Origin: Pseudoxanthomonas sp. CF385
GTDB taxonomy: Bacteria > Pseudomonadota > Gammaproteobacteria > Xanthomonadales > Xanthomonadaceae
Reading direction: 5' to 3'
DNA length: 64,000 bases
Assembly (NCBI RefSeq): GCF_900104255.1
Contig: NZ_FNKZ01000001.1
Location: forward strand, 1,580,001 to 1,644,000
Position 1 is the first letter of the stretch. Every line of letters begins with the position of its first letter. The position numbers and the translations under genes were made by a program. This document shows positions 1 to 8,739 of the stretch, piece by piece. Under the pieces are notes generated by a model, which saw nothing but the letters and a program-made list of their open reading frames with translations, searched no databases and was not told the DNA's origin.

Positions 1-485
1 TTGAGGTTCGTGTAGCGGAAGTGCGTGCCCGGCGCATGCGTGTCGTCCCACGCCTTCGGATCGTCGAGGATCGTCTTCAGCGGCGCACCCAGCGGCGTGG
101 CGTAGTAGCCGGCGGCATCGGTCAGGCTGGAGCGGTGCGAGAGCAGCAGGCGCAGGGTGATCGGCGTGTCCGGATGGCGCGGATGGTGCAGCGTCCACCC
201 CAGGTAGGTCGAGACGTCGGCATCGAGGTCGAGCGTGCCGGCTTCGACCAGCCGCATGACGCCGATCGACGTCACCAGCTTGGAGATCGAGGCAACGCGC
301 ACGGGGTCGTCGGCGGTCACCTTGCGGCCGGTGGCGAGGTCGGCGAGGCCCTCGGCGCGGGTGGCGACGATGCCATCGCGATCGAAGGCGACGCGGACCT
401 GGGCGACGGGCTCGCCCGCCGATGCGGCCGACGACGCGATCAGGCAGGCCAGCGAGGCGAAGACGCGGAGACGATGTGACGACAT
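1..485 (-). CDS. Serine hydrolase of the beta-lactamase / class C esterase family (partial)
   Basis: Only the N-terminal part is in the window; the gene runs off the left edge. The ATG opens a typical signal peptide (about residues 1-23, ending in Ala-rich sequence), so the enzyme should be exported. Two active-site motifs of the serine beta-lactamase fold are visible: an S-x-x-K motif (SISK) followed by KLV, and a Y-x-N motif (YTN) at the very edge. These fit the beta-lactamase/penicillin-binding-protein-like esterases (Pfam Beta-lactamase). The substrate cannot be told: the family includes class C beta-lactamases, D-aminopeptidases and carboxylesterases, and the C-terminal K-T-G box lies outside. 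It lies 32 bases downstream of mmsA on the same strand and may be read from it. Confidence 0.85.
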   Translation of the reverse strand, partial: MSSHRLRVFASLACLIASSAASAGEPVAQVRVAFDRDGIVATRAEGLADLATGRKVTADDPVRVASISKLVTSIGVMRLVEAGTLDLDADVSTYLGWTLHHPRHPDTPITLRLLLSHRSSLTDAAGYYATPLGAPLKTILDDPKAWDDTHAPGTHFRYTNL

Positions 486-517
486 GGGCCAGTACCGTGC
501 GGGAGCCGGCCCCGACT

Positions 518-2008
518 TTACTTCATCGTCGGCATCACGAACTCGGCCGCGTGGGTCTCCGGCCAGCGGGCCGTGATGGTCTTCAGGCGCGTGTAGAAGC
601 GCACGCCGTCGGGGCCGTGCACGTGCAGCGGGCCGAAGATCGAGCGTTTCCAGCCGCCGAAACTGTGGAAGGCCATCGGTACCGGGATCGGCACGTTGAT
701 GCCGACCATGCCGGCCTGCACGCGATGCGCGAACTCGCGCGCGGCGCCGCCATCGCGGGTGAACACGGCGGTGCCGTTGCCGTACTCGTGCTCGTTGACC
801 AGCTTCAGCGCGGCCTCGAGATCGGGCACGCGCATCACGCAGAGCACGGGCCCGAAGATTTCTTCGCGGTAGATGGTCATGCCCGGCGTCACCCGGTCGA
901 ACAGGCAGCCGCCGAGGAAGAAACCGTCGGCGTGGCCGTCGACCACGTGCCCGCGACCATCGACGACGAGGTCCGCGCCCTCGGCCACGCCCGCATCGAC
1001 GTAGCCGCGCACCTTGTCGCGATGCGCGCCGGTCACCAGCGGGCCCATCTCGGGATCCTGGCAACCGGGACCGATCTTCAGCGCCGCCACCTTGGGCGCC
1101 AGCGTGGCCACCAGCGCATCGGCCGTGGCATCGCCCACGCAGACGGCGACGGAGATCGCCATGCAGCGCTCGCCGGCCGAGCCGTAGCCGGCGCCGAGCA
1201 GCGCGGAGACGGCGCCGTCGAGGTCGGCATCGGGCAGGACGACCATGTGGTTCTTCGCGCCACCCAGCGCCTGCACGCGCTTGCCGTTGGCGCTGCCGCG
1301 GGCGTAGATGTATTGGGCGATCGGGGTGGAACCGACAAAGCTCAGCGCCTGCACGCGCGGTTCGTCCAGCAGCGCATCCACGGCGTCCTTGTCGCCATGG
1401 ACGACGTTGAAGACGCCGTCCGGCAATCCCGCCCGCTTCAGCAGGTCGGCCATGAACAAGGCCGCGGACGGATCGCGCTCGGAGGGTTTCAAAACGAACG
1501 TGTTGCCGCAGGCCAGCGCCACCGGGAACATCCACAGCGGCACCATCGCGGGGAAGTTGAACGGCGTGATGCCGGCCACGACGCCCAGGGGCGCGTATTC
1601 GCTCCACGAATCGACGTCGCGGCCGACGTTCATCGAATGCTCGCCCTTGAGCAGGTGCGGGATGCCGCAGGCGAACTCCACGACTTCCAGGCCGCGGGTC
1701 ACTTCGCCACGCGCATCGGACAGCACCTTGCCGTGTTCGGACGTGATGATCTTCGCCAACTCGCCGGCGTGCGTCTCCAGCAGCTCCTTGAAGCGGAACA
1801 TCACCCGCGCGCGATTCAGCGGCGTGGTGGCGGCCCAGGCGGGAAAGGCGACGGACGCGGCGTCCACTGCCTGTTCCACGTCATCGGCCGAGGCCAGCGG
1901 CACGCGCGCGCTGACGGTTCCGGTGGCCGGGTCGAACACATCGCCATGGCGGCCGCTGCCGCCTTCCACCCGCTGTCCGTTGAAGAAATGGTGCAGCGCT
2001 TCGGTCAT
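518..2008 (-). CDS. mmsA: CoA-acylating methylmalonate/malonate-semialdehyde dehydrogenase
   Basis: A 496-residue aldehyde dehydrogenase that oxidises methylmalonate or malonate semialdehyde with NAD and CoA, releasing CO2 and giving propionyl-CoA or acetyl-CoA. The catalytic Cys is C282 in SAGERCMA. The usual general-base Glu of the ELGGK motif is replaced by Ala (QALGGAKNH, around 247), which is the hallmark of the CoA-dependent members rather than hydrolytic ALDHs. Length is the family norm. It is the last of three leftward genes (omega-aminotransferase, ald, mmsA). That context suggests malonate semialdehyde from beta-alanine as a substrate, although valine catabolism is also possible. 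A 226-base gap with two hairpin repeats separates it from ald. Confidence 0.95.
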   Translation of the reverse strand: MTEALHHFFNGQRVEGGSGRHGDVFDPATGTVSARVPLASADDVEQAVDAASVAFPAWAATTPLNRARVMFRFKELLETHAGELAKIITSEHGKVLSDARGEVTRGLEVVEFACGIPHLLKGEHSMNVGRDVDSWSEYAPLGVVAGITPFNFPAMVPLWMFPVALACGNTFVLKPSERDPSAALFMADLLKRAGLPDGVFNVVHGDKDAVDALLDEPRVQALSFVGSTPIAQYIYARGSANGKRVQALGGAKNHMVVLPDADLDGAVSALLGAGYGSAGERCMAISVAVCVGDATADALVATLAPKVAALKIGPGCQDPEMGPLVTGAHRDKVRGYVDAGVAEGADLVVDGRGHVVDGHADGFFLGGCLFDRVTPGMTIYREEIFGPVLCVMRVPDLEAALKLVNEHEYGNGTAVFTRDGGAAREFAHRVQAGMVGINVPIPVPMAFHSFGGWKRSIFGPLHVHGPDGVRFYTRLKTITARWPETHAAEFVMPTMK

Positions 2009-2030
2009 GGCGGACTACCTTGCTGGATCC

Positions 2031-2224
2031 CTCGCCCGCATGCGGGGAGAGGGTGCCCGGAGGGCGGGTGAGGGGCGACGGCGCCCTTGTCTTCAGTGGG
2101 ATGAGGTGTTTCGAGTGTTGCGTTGTCCAATCGATCGATGGGTTCGTCATCGCCGGGGCGGTAGTGGCTCCGAAGTGCCCCTCATCCGCCTTCGGCACCT
2201 TCTCCCCGCAGGCGGGGAGAAGGG
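2031..2224. repeat. Paired inverted REP-like repeats (pair A)
   Basis: Two related elements face each other in the gap between ald and mmsA. Copy 1 (2031-2076) reads CCTCGCCCGCATGCGGGGAG and continues to GGCGGGTGAGGG. Copy 2 (2178-2224) starts CCCTCATCCGCC and carries a CTCCCCGC/GCGGGGAG hairpin. Related pairs occur near 5.6 and 7.3 kb. Nothing else is recognisable in this gap. Confidence 0.75.
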
Positions 2225-2234
2225 AATGGCAGGC

Positions 2235-3350
2235 TTACGCCAGCGCTTCGCGCGCCGGTGCGTAGGCGTAGCCGAGATCGTCGGCGACGGCCTTGTAGGT
2301 GATCTTGCCGGCGTGCACGTTGAGGCCGTTGAGCAGATGCTCGTCGTCCAGCAGCGCCTGCTTCGCGCCCTTGTTGGCCAGCTGCACGGCGAAGGGCAGG
2401 GTGGCGTTGGTCAGCGCGAACGTGGAGGTGCGGGCGACGCCGCCCGGCATGTTGGCCACGCAGTAGTGGATGATGCCGTCCACTTCGTACGTCGGGTTCT
2501 GGTGGGTGGTGGCCTTCGAAGTTTCGAAGCAGCCGCCCTGGTCGATCGCCACGTCCACCAGCACCGAGCCGGGACGCATCAGCTTCAGCTGGTCGCGCGA
2601 GACGAGCTTGGGCGCGGCGGCACCGGGGATCAGCACCGCACCGATCACCAGATCGGTGTCCGGCAGGCGCTCTTCGATGGCGTCGCGGGTGGAATAGATG
2701 GTGGTCAGCTGATGGCCGTACAGCTCGTCCAGATACTTCAGGCGGTCGAGCGAGCGGTCGAGGATGGTGACGTGCGCATTCATGCCCATCGCCATGCGCG
2801 CGGCGTTGATGCCGACCACGCCGCCGCCGATCACCAGCACTTCGGCCGGCTTCACGCCAGGCACGCCGCCCAGCAACACGCCGGAACCGCCCTGCGCCTT
2901 CTCCAGTGCGTGCGCACCGGCCTGGATCGACATGCGGCCGGCCACTTCCGACATCGGCGCGAGCAGCGGCAGGCCACCCTTGCGGTCGGTGACGGTTTCG
3001 TAGGCGATGCAGGTGGCGCCGGAGGCGACCAGCGCCTTGGTCTGCTCCGGATCGGGCGCGAGGTGCAGGTAGGTGTAGAGCACCTGGCCGGGGCGCAGCA
3101 TGGCGCACTCGTTCGGCTGCGGCTCCTTCACCTTGATGATCATGTCGGCGCGGGCAAAGATCTCCGCGGCCGTATCGACGATCTGCGCGCCTGCCTTGAC
3201 GTACTGGTCGTCGGTCAGGCCGATGGCCTTGCCGCCGTCGCGCTGGACGATGACCTGGTGGCCGTTCGAGACCAGCTCGCGCGCACCGGACGGGGTAAGC
3301 CCGATGCGGTATTCGTGGTTCTTAATTTCCTTGGGGACGCCAATCAGCAT
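2235..3350 (-). CDS. ald: Alanine dehydrogenase
   Basis: A 371-residue NAD-dependent L-alanine dehydrogenase, interconverting alanine with pyruvate, ammonia and NADH; it is hexameric in known relatives. The N-terminus [15 protein letters not shown] is diagnostic. The catalytic residues fall exactly at the family positions, K75 (IIKVKEP) and H96 (YTYLHLAPD). A Rossmann motif [13 protein letters not shown] follows near residue 175. The length equals the characterised bacterial enzymes. It sits between an omega-amino acid:pyruvate aminotransferase, 66 bases upstream, and mmsA on the same strand. In that position it would convert transamination-derived alanine back to pyruvate (inference). Confidence 0.97.
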   Translation of the reverse strand: MLIGVPKEIKNHEYRIGLTPSGARELVSNGHQVIVQRDGGKAIGLTDDQYVKAGAQIVDTAAEIFARADMIIKVKEPQPNECAMLRPGQVLYTYLHLAPDPEQTKALVASGATCIAYETVTDRKGGLPLLAPMSEVAGRMSIQAGAHALEKAQGGSGVLLGGVPGVKPAEVLVIGGGVVGINAARMAMGMNAHVTILDRSLDRLKYLDELYGHQLTTIYSTRDAIEERLPDTDLVIGAVLIPGAAAPKLVSRDQLKLMRPGSVLVDVAIDQGGCFETSKATTHQNPTYEVDGIIHYCVANMPGGVARTSTFALTNATLPFAVQLANKGAKQALLDDEHLLNGLNVHAGKITYKAVADDLGYAYAPAREALA

Positions 3351-3416
3351 GTTGCTCTCCAGTAGCGGGAAGGGGCTTCGCGCGCGGGGGAGCGCTGGGG
3401 CCGTTGGTCCGTAATT

Positions 3417-4793
3417 TTACGCGGTTGCCCGTATGGTGTCCGCCAGGACATTCACGATCCGGTCGATGTGGTCCTTTTCCACGATCAGCGGAGGCGACAG
3501 GGCGATCACGTCGCCGGTCACCCGGGTCAGCAGGTGTCCCTCGTGGAAGGCGCGGGCGAAGACGTCGTAGGCCCGGGTGCCGGGCGCGCCCGGGCGCGGG
3601 GCCAGTTCGATGGCGCCGACCAGGCCGAAGTTGCGGATGTCGATGACGTTCGGCAGGTCCTTCAGCGAGTGCAGCGCCTCCTGCCAGTAATCACCCAGGC
3701 TGAGCGCCTTGTCGAACAGGTTTTCCTCCTCGTACGTGTCCAGCGTGGCGAGCGCGGCGGCGCAGGCCAGCGGATGGCCGGAGTAGGTGTAACCATGGAA
3801 CATGTCGATGGCGTTGTCCGGGCCGCTCATGAAGGCGTCGAACAGGCGTTCGGAGACGAAGGTGGCGCCCATCGGCACGCAGCCGTTGGTGATGCCCTTC
3901 GCCGCCGTGATCATGTCGGGCGTGACGCCGAAGCGCTGCGCGCCGAAGGCATGACCGACGCGGCCGAAGCCGGTGATCACTTCGTCGAAGATCAGCAGGA
4001 TGCCGTGCTTGTCGCAGATCTCGCGCAGCCGCTGCAGGTAGCCCTGTGGCGGAATGACCACGCCGGCCGAACCGGAGATCGGTTCGACGATGACCGCGGC
4101 GATCGTCGAGGCGTCGTACAGCGCGATCTGGCGCTCGAGGTCCTCGGCCAGTTCGATGCCGTGCGGCGGCACGCCCTTGGAGAACGCGTTGCGCGACACG
4201 TCCAGCGTGTGGCGGATGTGCGACACCGCCGGCAGGCCGGGGCCGAACCACTTGCGGTTGTTCGGCAGGCCACCGACGGACATGCCGCCGAAGCCGACGC
4301 CGTGGTAGCCCTTCTCGCGACCGATGAAGCGCGTGCGCTGCCCTTCGCCGCGCACGCGGTGGTAGGCCAGTGCGATCTTCAGCGCGCTGTCCACCGCTTC
4401 GGAGCCGGAGTTGCTGAAGAAGACCTTGTGGAGATCACCCGGCGCCAGCGCGGCCAGGCGCTCGGCCAGCTTGAACGGCAGCGGCGAGCTCATCGAGAAA
4501 TTGGGCGCGAAGTCCAGCGTGCCGACCTGCTGCTTCACCGCTTCGACGATGCGCGGACGGGCATGGCCGGCGTTGCAGCACCACAGGCCCGCCGTGGCAT
4601 CCAGCACCTCGTGGCCGTCGACGTCCTTGTAGTACATGCCCGATGCGCTCGCCAGCAGGCGCGGCTTGGCCTTGAACTGCTTGTTCGCCGTGAACGGCAT
4701 CCAGAAGTGGTCGAGCGAGGCTGGGGCCTCGAGGTTCTGGCGGGCGTAGTGGTCTGCCAGGGCGCGGGAAGAGGAAGTGTCGTCGGCGCTCAT
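3417..4793 (-). CDS. Omega-amino acid:pyruvate aminotransferase (class III, beta-alanine type)
   Basis: A 458-residue PLP enzyme of aminotransferase class III. PLP lysine K299 lies in AAKGITNG and the PLP-ring Asp D270 in FDEVITGFGR. The N-terminal run FWMPFTANKQFK and AGLWCCNAGH match beta-alanine (omega-amino acid):pyruvate aminotransferases such as Pseudomonas BauA. It probably moves the amino group of beta-alanine, GABA or a related omega-amine to pyruvate, giving alanine plus a semialdehyde. The open frame extends upstream, but this ATG has GGAG 7 bases before it, gives the usual family length, and lies behind a promoter-like sequence. It is first in a leftward set with ald and mmsA and divergent from puuR. 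Exact substrate is inferred. Confidence 0.9.
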   Translation of the reverse strand: MSADDTSSSRALADHYARQNLEAPASLDHFWMPFTANKQFKAKPRLLASASGMYYKDVDGHEVLDATAGLWCCNAGHARPRIVEAVKQQVGTLDFAPNFSMSSPLPFKLAERLAALAPGDLHKVFFSNSGSEAVDSALKIALAYHRVRGEGQRTRFIGREKGYHGVGFGGMSVGGLPNNRKWFGPGLPAVSHIRHTLDVSRNAFSKGVPPHGIELAEDLERQIALYDASTIAAVIVEPISGSAGVVIPPQGYLQRLREICDKHGILLIFDEVITGFGRVGHAFGAQRFGVTPDMITAAKGITNGCVPMGATFVSERLFDAFMSGPDNAIDMFHGYTYSGHPLACAAALATLDTYEEENLFDKALSLGDYWQEALHSLKDLPNVIDIRNFGLVGAIELAPRPGAPGTRAYDVFARAFHEGHLLTRVTGDVIALSPPLIVEKDHIDRIVNVLADTIRATA

Positions 4794-4827
4794 CGCGGCT
4801 CCAGGGGGGAACGGGGCGGATGGGCGA

Positions 4828-4855
4828 AGCTTAGCGCGTTGAAAAAACTTTACAA
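4828..4855 (-). promoter_or_regulatory. Candidate promoter of the aminotransferase-ald-mmsA set
   Basis: On the minus strand TTGTAA, a 16-base spacer and TAAGCT resemble a sigma-70 promoter. The start would fall about 25-30 bases before the aminotransferase ATG. The -35 is embedded in TTGTAAAGTTTTTTC (4841-4855). Its TGTAAAGT core recurs near the puuR promoter and a TGTAAA occurs before puuD, so it may be a regulator site. Predicted from sequence only. Confidence 0.5.
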
Positions 4856-4939
4856 CCGTGCGGAAGGTTGGATTCGCCGCGCAAATGCCCGCCAGGCCGC
4901 CGTCGTTCACGCCCCGCGCGAAAGCCCGAAACGCCTGGA

Positions 4940-4967
4940 TTGACCCGCCTGCCCCGGGGTGTAAAGT
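4940..4967 (+). promoter_or_regulatory. Candidate puuR promoter
   Basis: TTGACC, a 16-base spacer and TAAAGT match the -35 (5/6) and -10 (4/6) consensus, 37 bases before the puuR ATG. TGTAAAGT (4960-4967) overlaps the -10 and is the exact reverse complement of ACTTTACA (4847-4854) at the divergent promoter. This suggests a shared operator, possibly for PuuR itself. Confidence 0.5.
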
Positions 4968-5004
4968 ATCCCGCAACACTTTCCGCTTTCCTGCCAGGGT
5001 GGTG

Positions 5005-5553
5005 ATGGACATCGGCGCGCGCCTGCAACTGGTCCGCAAATCCAAAGGCCTCAGCCAGCGCGAGCTGGCCAAGCGCGTGGGCGTCACCAACAGCACCATT
5101 TCGCTGATCGAGCAGAACAAGGTCAGCCCCTCGGTCAGTTCGTTGAAGAAGGTGCTGGACGGCATCCCGATCTCGCTGGCCGACTTCTTCACCCTGGACC
5201 TCGAGAAGGGCCTGCCCGACAGTCCGTTCTACGTCGCCGATGAGTTGCCCGACGTCGGCAGCAACGGGATCCACTACTTCCTCGTCGGCCGGCACCGCCC
5301 GCAGCGGCAGATGTGCATCCTGCGCGAAGTGATGCCGCCGGGCAGCGATACCGGCGACAGCATGCTGGCGCACGACGGCGAGGAAGGCGGCGTGGTGATC
5401 GCCGGCGAGGTGGAAGTGACCGTCGGCGAGCAGGTCCGTGTCTTGAAGGCCGGCGAGGGCTATTACTTCGAAAGCCGGACGCCGCATCGCTTCCGTAATG
5501 TCGGCGACACCGATGCCGTGATTGTCAGCGCCAATACACCGGCGACGTTCTAG
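5005..5553 (+). CDS. puuR: XRE-cupin transcriptional regulator, PuuR-like
   Basis: A 182-residue regulator: an N-terminal Cro/C1-type helix-turn-helix (about residues 5-60, with LSQRELAKRVGVTNSTIS and LIEQNKVSPS), then a C-terminal cupin_2 domain (about 105-180, with the PGSDTG and GEGYYFESRTPHRF strands). This is the layout of PuuR, the putrescine-responsive repressor of the Puu pathway. Its position, divergent from an aminotransferase operon and just upstream of puuC, supports that role. The ATG was chosen because the frame upstream has no family resemblance and a promoter-like sequence ends 37 bases before it. A GTG one codon earlier is an alternative. The ligand is assumed, not shown. Confidence 0.88.
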   Translation: MDIGARLQLVRKSKGLSQRELAKRVGVTNSTISLIEQNKVSPSVSSLKKVLDGIPISLADFFTLDLEKGLPDSPFYVADELPDVGSNGIHYFLVGRHRPQRQMCILREVMPPGSDTGDSMLAHDGEEGGVVIAGEVEVTVGEQVRVLKAGEGYYFESRTPHRFRNVGDTDAVIVSANTPATF

Positions 5554-5563
5554 ATATTTCGAG

Positions 5564-5709
5564 CCCCTCTCCCGTCGGCGACCGAAGGAAGTCTCGTGGG
5601 AGAGAGGGTTGGGGTGAGGGTCCGGCGAAGCCAGTGAGTTACCGGCCTCATGGACTCCGCCGAACCCTCATCCGGCGCTTCGCGCCACCTTCTCCCGGTG
5701 GGAGAAGGG
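5564..5709. repeat. Paired inverted REP-like repeats (pair B)
   Basis: Two facing copies between puuR and puuC. Copy 1 (5564-5620) begins CCCCTCTCCC and ends GGGGTGAGGG. Copy 2 (5665-5709) begins CCCTCATCCGGCGCTTCGCG and ends CTTCTCCCGGTGGGAGAAGG. They belong to the same family as pairs A and C. They occupy most of the 180-base gap, so puuC may have little room for a promoter of its own outside them. Confidence 0.75.
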
Positions 5710-5733
5710 CAAGAAAGACAACCTGGAGCCTCC

Positions 5734-7236
5734 ATGAGCAATCCCCGCACGCAACAGGACTGGCAGGCGATGGCCGGTGCGCTGTCGATCCGCACACAGG
5801 CTTTCATCGACGGCAAGTACGTCGATGCCGCTTCGGGAAAGACCTTCGACTGCGTCAGTCCCATCGATGGGCGCGTGCTCGGCCAGGTGGCCGATGGCCA
5901 GGAAGAGGACATCAATCGCGCCGTTGCCGCTGCGCGTCGCAGCTTCGATGCGGGCGCGTGGTCCAACGCGCGTCCGACCCACCGCAAGAAGGTGCTGCTC
6001 AAGCTCACCCAACTGATCGAACAACACGCCGACGAACTGGCGCTGCTGGAATCGCTGGACATGGGCAAGCCGGTCGGCGATGCGCGCAGCGTCGACGTCG
6101 CGGCGACCATCCGCTGCATGGGCTGGACCGCCGAGGCGCTGGACAAGGTGTATGGCGAAGTCGCCGCCACCGGCCAGGACGAACTCGGCCTGGTGACGCG
6201 CGAACCGCTGGGCGTGATCGGTGCCATCGTGCCGTGGAATTTCCCGCTGCTGATGGCGACGTGGAAGCTGGCGCCGGCGCTGGCGATGGGTAACTCCATC
6301 GTGCTCAAACCTTCGGAGAAGTCGCCGCTGACCGCGATCCGCCTGGCCGAACTGGCGATCGAGGCCGGCATCCCCGCGGGCGTGCTCAACGTGGTGCCCG
6401 GCTTCGGCAAGACCGCCGGCGAGCCGCTGGCGCTGCACATGGATGTGGACGGGCTGGTGTTCACCGGCTCCACCGCGGTCGGCAAGCGCCTGCTGCAGTG
6501 CGCCGGCCTGTCGAACATGAAGCGCGCCTACATGGAATGCGGCGGCAAGAGCCCGAACATCGTCTTCGCCGATGCGCACGACCTGGAGGTCGCGGCGAAG
6601 GCCGCGGCAGGCGGCATCTTCTACAACCAGGGCGAAGTCTGCACGGCGGCCTCGCGCCTGCTCGTCGAGCGCTCCATCAAGGACGAGTTCGTCGCCCGCG
6701 TGGTCGAAGCCGGCAAGGCCATGCGCCCGCGCCACCCCCTGGACCCCGGCGCGCCGATGGGCGCGATGGTCGACGAAGGGCAGACGAGGCGCGTGCTCGA
6801 CTACATCGAGAAGGGCAAGGCCGAGGGCGCCCGGTTGGCACTGGGCGGCCTGCGCGCCGACGTGGTGAGCGGCGGCTGCTACATCGAGCCGACCGTGTTC
6901 GACGACGTTGCGCACGACCACACGATCAGCCGCGAGGAGATATTCGGGCCGGTGCTGTCGGTGATCGCGTTCGACAGCGAAGAAGAAGCGCTGCGGATGG
7001 CCAACGACAGCGAGTACGGACTGGCGGCCGGCGTGTGGACGCGCGACATCAGTCGCGCGCACCGCGTGGCGCGCAAGCTGCGCGCGGGTAGCGTGTGGGT
7101 GAACTACTGGGACGGCGGCGACATGACTGCGCCGTTCGGCGGATACAAGCAGTCCGGCAACGGCCGCGACAAGTCGCTGCACGCCTTCGACAAGTACACC
7201 GAGATCAAGGCGACCTGGATCAACCTGGGCAGCTGA
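5734..7236 (+). CDS. puuC: Gamma-glutamyl-gamma-aminobutyraldehyde dehydrogenase
   Basis: A 500-residue NAD(P)-dependent aldehyde dehydrogenase. The catalytic Cys is C303 (NQGEVCTA) and the general base E268 (MECGGK). The cofactor loop PWNFPLLMATWK and the C-terminal GGYKQSGNGRDKS are typical of the PuuC/AldH group, which oxidises the gamma-glutamyl aminobutyraldehyde made by PuuB and also accepts other aminoaldehydes. Its position beside a PuuR-like regulator and near puuA, puuB and puuD supports that step. The ATG has a GGAG eight bases upstream (TGGAGCCTCC). A broader aminoaldehyde or betaine-aldehyde role cannot be excluded from sequence. Confidence 0.9.
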   Translation: MSNPRTQQDWQAMAGALSIRTQAFIDGKYVDAASGKTFDCVSPIDGRVLGQVADGQEEDINRAVAAARRSFDAGAWSNARPTHRKKVLLKLTQLIEQHADELALLESLDMGKPVGDARSVDVAATIRCMGWTAEALDKVYGEVAATGQDELGLVTREPLGVIGAIVPWNFPLLMATWKLAPALAMGNSIVLKPSEKSPLTAIRLAELAIEAGIPAGVLNVVPGFGKTAGEPLALHMDVDGLVFTGSTAVGKRLLQCAGLSNMKRAYMECGGKSPNIVFADAHDLEVAAKAAAGGIFYNQGEVCTAASRLLVERSIKDEFVARVVEAGKAMRPRHPLDPGAPMGAMVDEGQTRRVLDYIEKGKAEGARLALGGLRADVVSGGCYIEPTVFDDVAHDHTISREEIFGPVLSVIAFDSEEEALRMANDSEYGLAAGVWTRDISRAHRVARKLRAGSVWVNYWDGGDMTAPFGGYKQSGNGRDKSLHAFDKYTEIKATWINLGS

Positions 7237-7245
7237 TCCCATGCT

Positions 7246-7392
7246 CCCTTCTCCCCGCATGCGGGGAGAAGGTGCCCGGAGGGCGGATAAGGGCGTGCGC
7301 GACCTGGGCGTCGTCGCGGCGCCTGTTTTGCGCGGATTCCGTCCGCCCCTCACCCGCCTCCGGCACCCTCTCCCCGCACGTGGGGAGAGGGG
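7246..7392. repeat. Paired inverted REP-like repeats (pair C)
   Basis: Copy 1 (7246-7293) contains the perfect palindrome CTTCTCCCCGCATGCGGGGA plus GAAG, directly after the puuC stop, and could form a strong transcript hairpin. Copy 2 (7346-7392) is its inverted relative, CCCCTCACCCGCC then CTCTCCCCGCACGTGGGGAG. The rest of the 213-base gap before the transporter gene shows nothing recognisable. Confidence 0.75.
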
Positions 7393-7449
7393 ACTCACGA
7401 CAAGAAGTTCTTCTGCCAGAATCGCCCCGTCCCACCGACCGGCCCGTCC

Positions 7450-8739
7450 ATGACCGCTACCGCCACCGTTGCCCCCGCACCGGCCAATTCGCCCGGCCGC
7501 GTGCTGTTCGCCAGCCTGATCGGCACCACGATCGAGTTCTTCGATTTCTACATCTACGCCACGGCGGCGGTGATCGTCTTCCCGAAGCTGTTCTTCCCGC
7601 AGAGCGATCCGGCGACCGCGACCCTGCAGTCGTTCGCGACCTTCGCGCTGGCCTTCATCGCGCGGCCGGTGGGGTCGGCATTGTTCGGCCACTTCGGCGA
7701 CCGCATCGGCCGCAAGGCGACGCTGGTAGCGGCCTTGCTGACGATGGGCATTTCCACGGTCGTCATCGGCCTGCTGCCGACGTACGCACAGGTCGGCGTG
7801 CTGGCGCCCGCGTTGCTGGCGCTGTGCCGGTTGGGGCAGGGCATCGGCCTGGGGGGCGAATGGGGCGGCGCCGTGCTGCTGGCCACCGAGAATGCGCCGC
7901 CGGGCAAGCTCGCGTGGTACGGCATGTTCCCGCAGTTGGGCGCGCCTATCGGCTTTCTTTGCTCGACCGGCATCTTCCTGTTGCTGACGGAAGTGATGAC
8001 CGACGCGCAGTTCCTGGCGTGGGGCTGGCGCATCCCGTTCCTGGCCAGTGCGGCGCTCGTCTTCGTCGGCCTGTGGGTGCGGCTGCGGATCACCGAGACG
8101 CCGGATTTCCAGAAGGCGCTCGACAAGGACGAACGGGTGAAGGTGCCGATGCTGACCGCGGTGCGCGAGCATCCGTTCGCCCTGATCGCGGGCACGTTCG
8201 CACTGGTCGCGACCTTCGTCCTGTTCTACCTGATGACCGTGTTCGCGCTCAGCTGGGGCACGTCCAAGCTCGGGTATTCCCGCGAGCATTTCCTGATGCT
8301 GCAGATGGTCGGCGTGCTGTTCTTCGCGCTGACCATCCCGTTGTCGGCGCTGTATGCAGACCGCTATGGCCGGCGCAACGCGATGATCGTGGCGACGGTG
8401 CTGATCATCGGCTTCGGTTTCGTCTTCGCGCCGTTGCTGGAATCGGGCAGCGACCTGGGCGTGCTCGCCTTCCTGGCGCTGGGGCTGGGCGCGATGGGGC
8501 TGACCTACGGGCCGTGCGGGACGATCCTGGCGGAAATGTTCCCCACCGCGGTGCGCTACACCGGGGCCTCGCTGGCGTTCAATCTCGCGGGCATCCTCGG
8601 CGCCTCCCCCGCGCCCTACATCGCCACGCGCCTGGGCGAACGCTACGGCCTCGCCTCGGTGGGCGGGTATCTCGCCGGCATGGCCGCGTTGACCCTGCTG
8701 GCGCTGTTGCTCATGCCGCGGCCACGCGTGACCCGTTAA
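7450..8739 (+). CDS. MFS transporter, metabolite:H+ symporter type
   Basis: A 429-residue major facilitator with about 12 hydrophobic segments. The conserved MFS loop is visible as [10 protein letters not shown] after helix 2, with [15 protein letters not shown] in helix 4 and a second DRYGRRNA loop after helix 8. [12 protein letters not shown] in helix 1 and the GGEWGGA motif place it in the MHS (ShiA/ProP/KgtP-like) group, proton symporters for organic acids, shikimate or betaines. The substrate is unknown. Lying between puuC and the leftward puuA-puuB unit, it may bring in a polyamine-derived or related carbon source (inference). Its stop codon overlaps that of the convergent hemerythrin gene. 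Confidence 0.88.
   Translation: MTATATVAPAPANSPGRVLFASLIGTTIEFFDFYIYATAAVIVFPKLFFPQSDPATATLQSFATFALAFIARPVGSALFGHFGDRIGRKATLVAALLTMGISTVVIGLLPTYAQVGVLAPALLALCRLGQGIGLGGEWGGAVLLATENAPPGKLAWYGMFPQLGAPIGFLCSTGIFLLLTEVMTDAQFLAWGWRIPFLASAALVFVGLWVRLRITETPDFQKALDKDERVKVPMLTAVREHPFALIAGTFALVATFVLFYLMTVFALSWGTSKLGYSREHFLMLQMVGVLFFALTIPLSALYADRYGRRNAMIVATVLIIGFGFVFAPLLESGSDLGVLAFLALGLGAMGLTYGPCGTILAEMFPTAVRYTGASLAFNLAGILGASPAPYIATRLGERYGLASVGGYLAGMAALTLLALLLMPRPRVTR

Noticed and set aside
4794..5192. N-terminal extension of the omega-aminotransferase
   Set aside because: The frame is open but runs through the divergent promoter region and into puuR; the ATG with GGAG gives the family start.
5668..8289. 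Long minus-strand frame opposite puuC and the MFS gene
   Set aside because: It spans two convincing genes and a repeat pair, and its predicted sequence is low-complexity His/Arg/Gln-rich.
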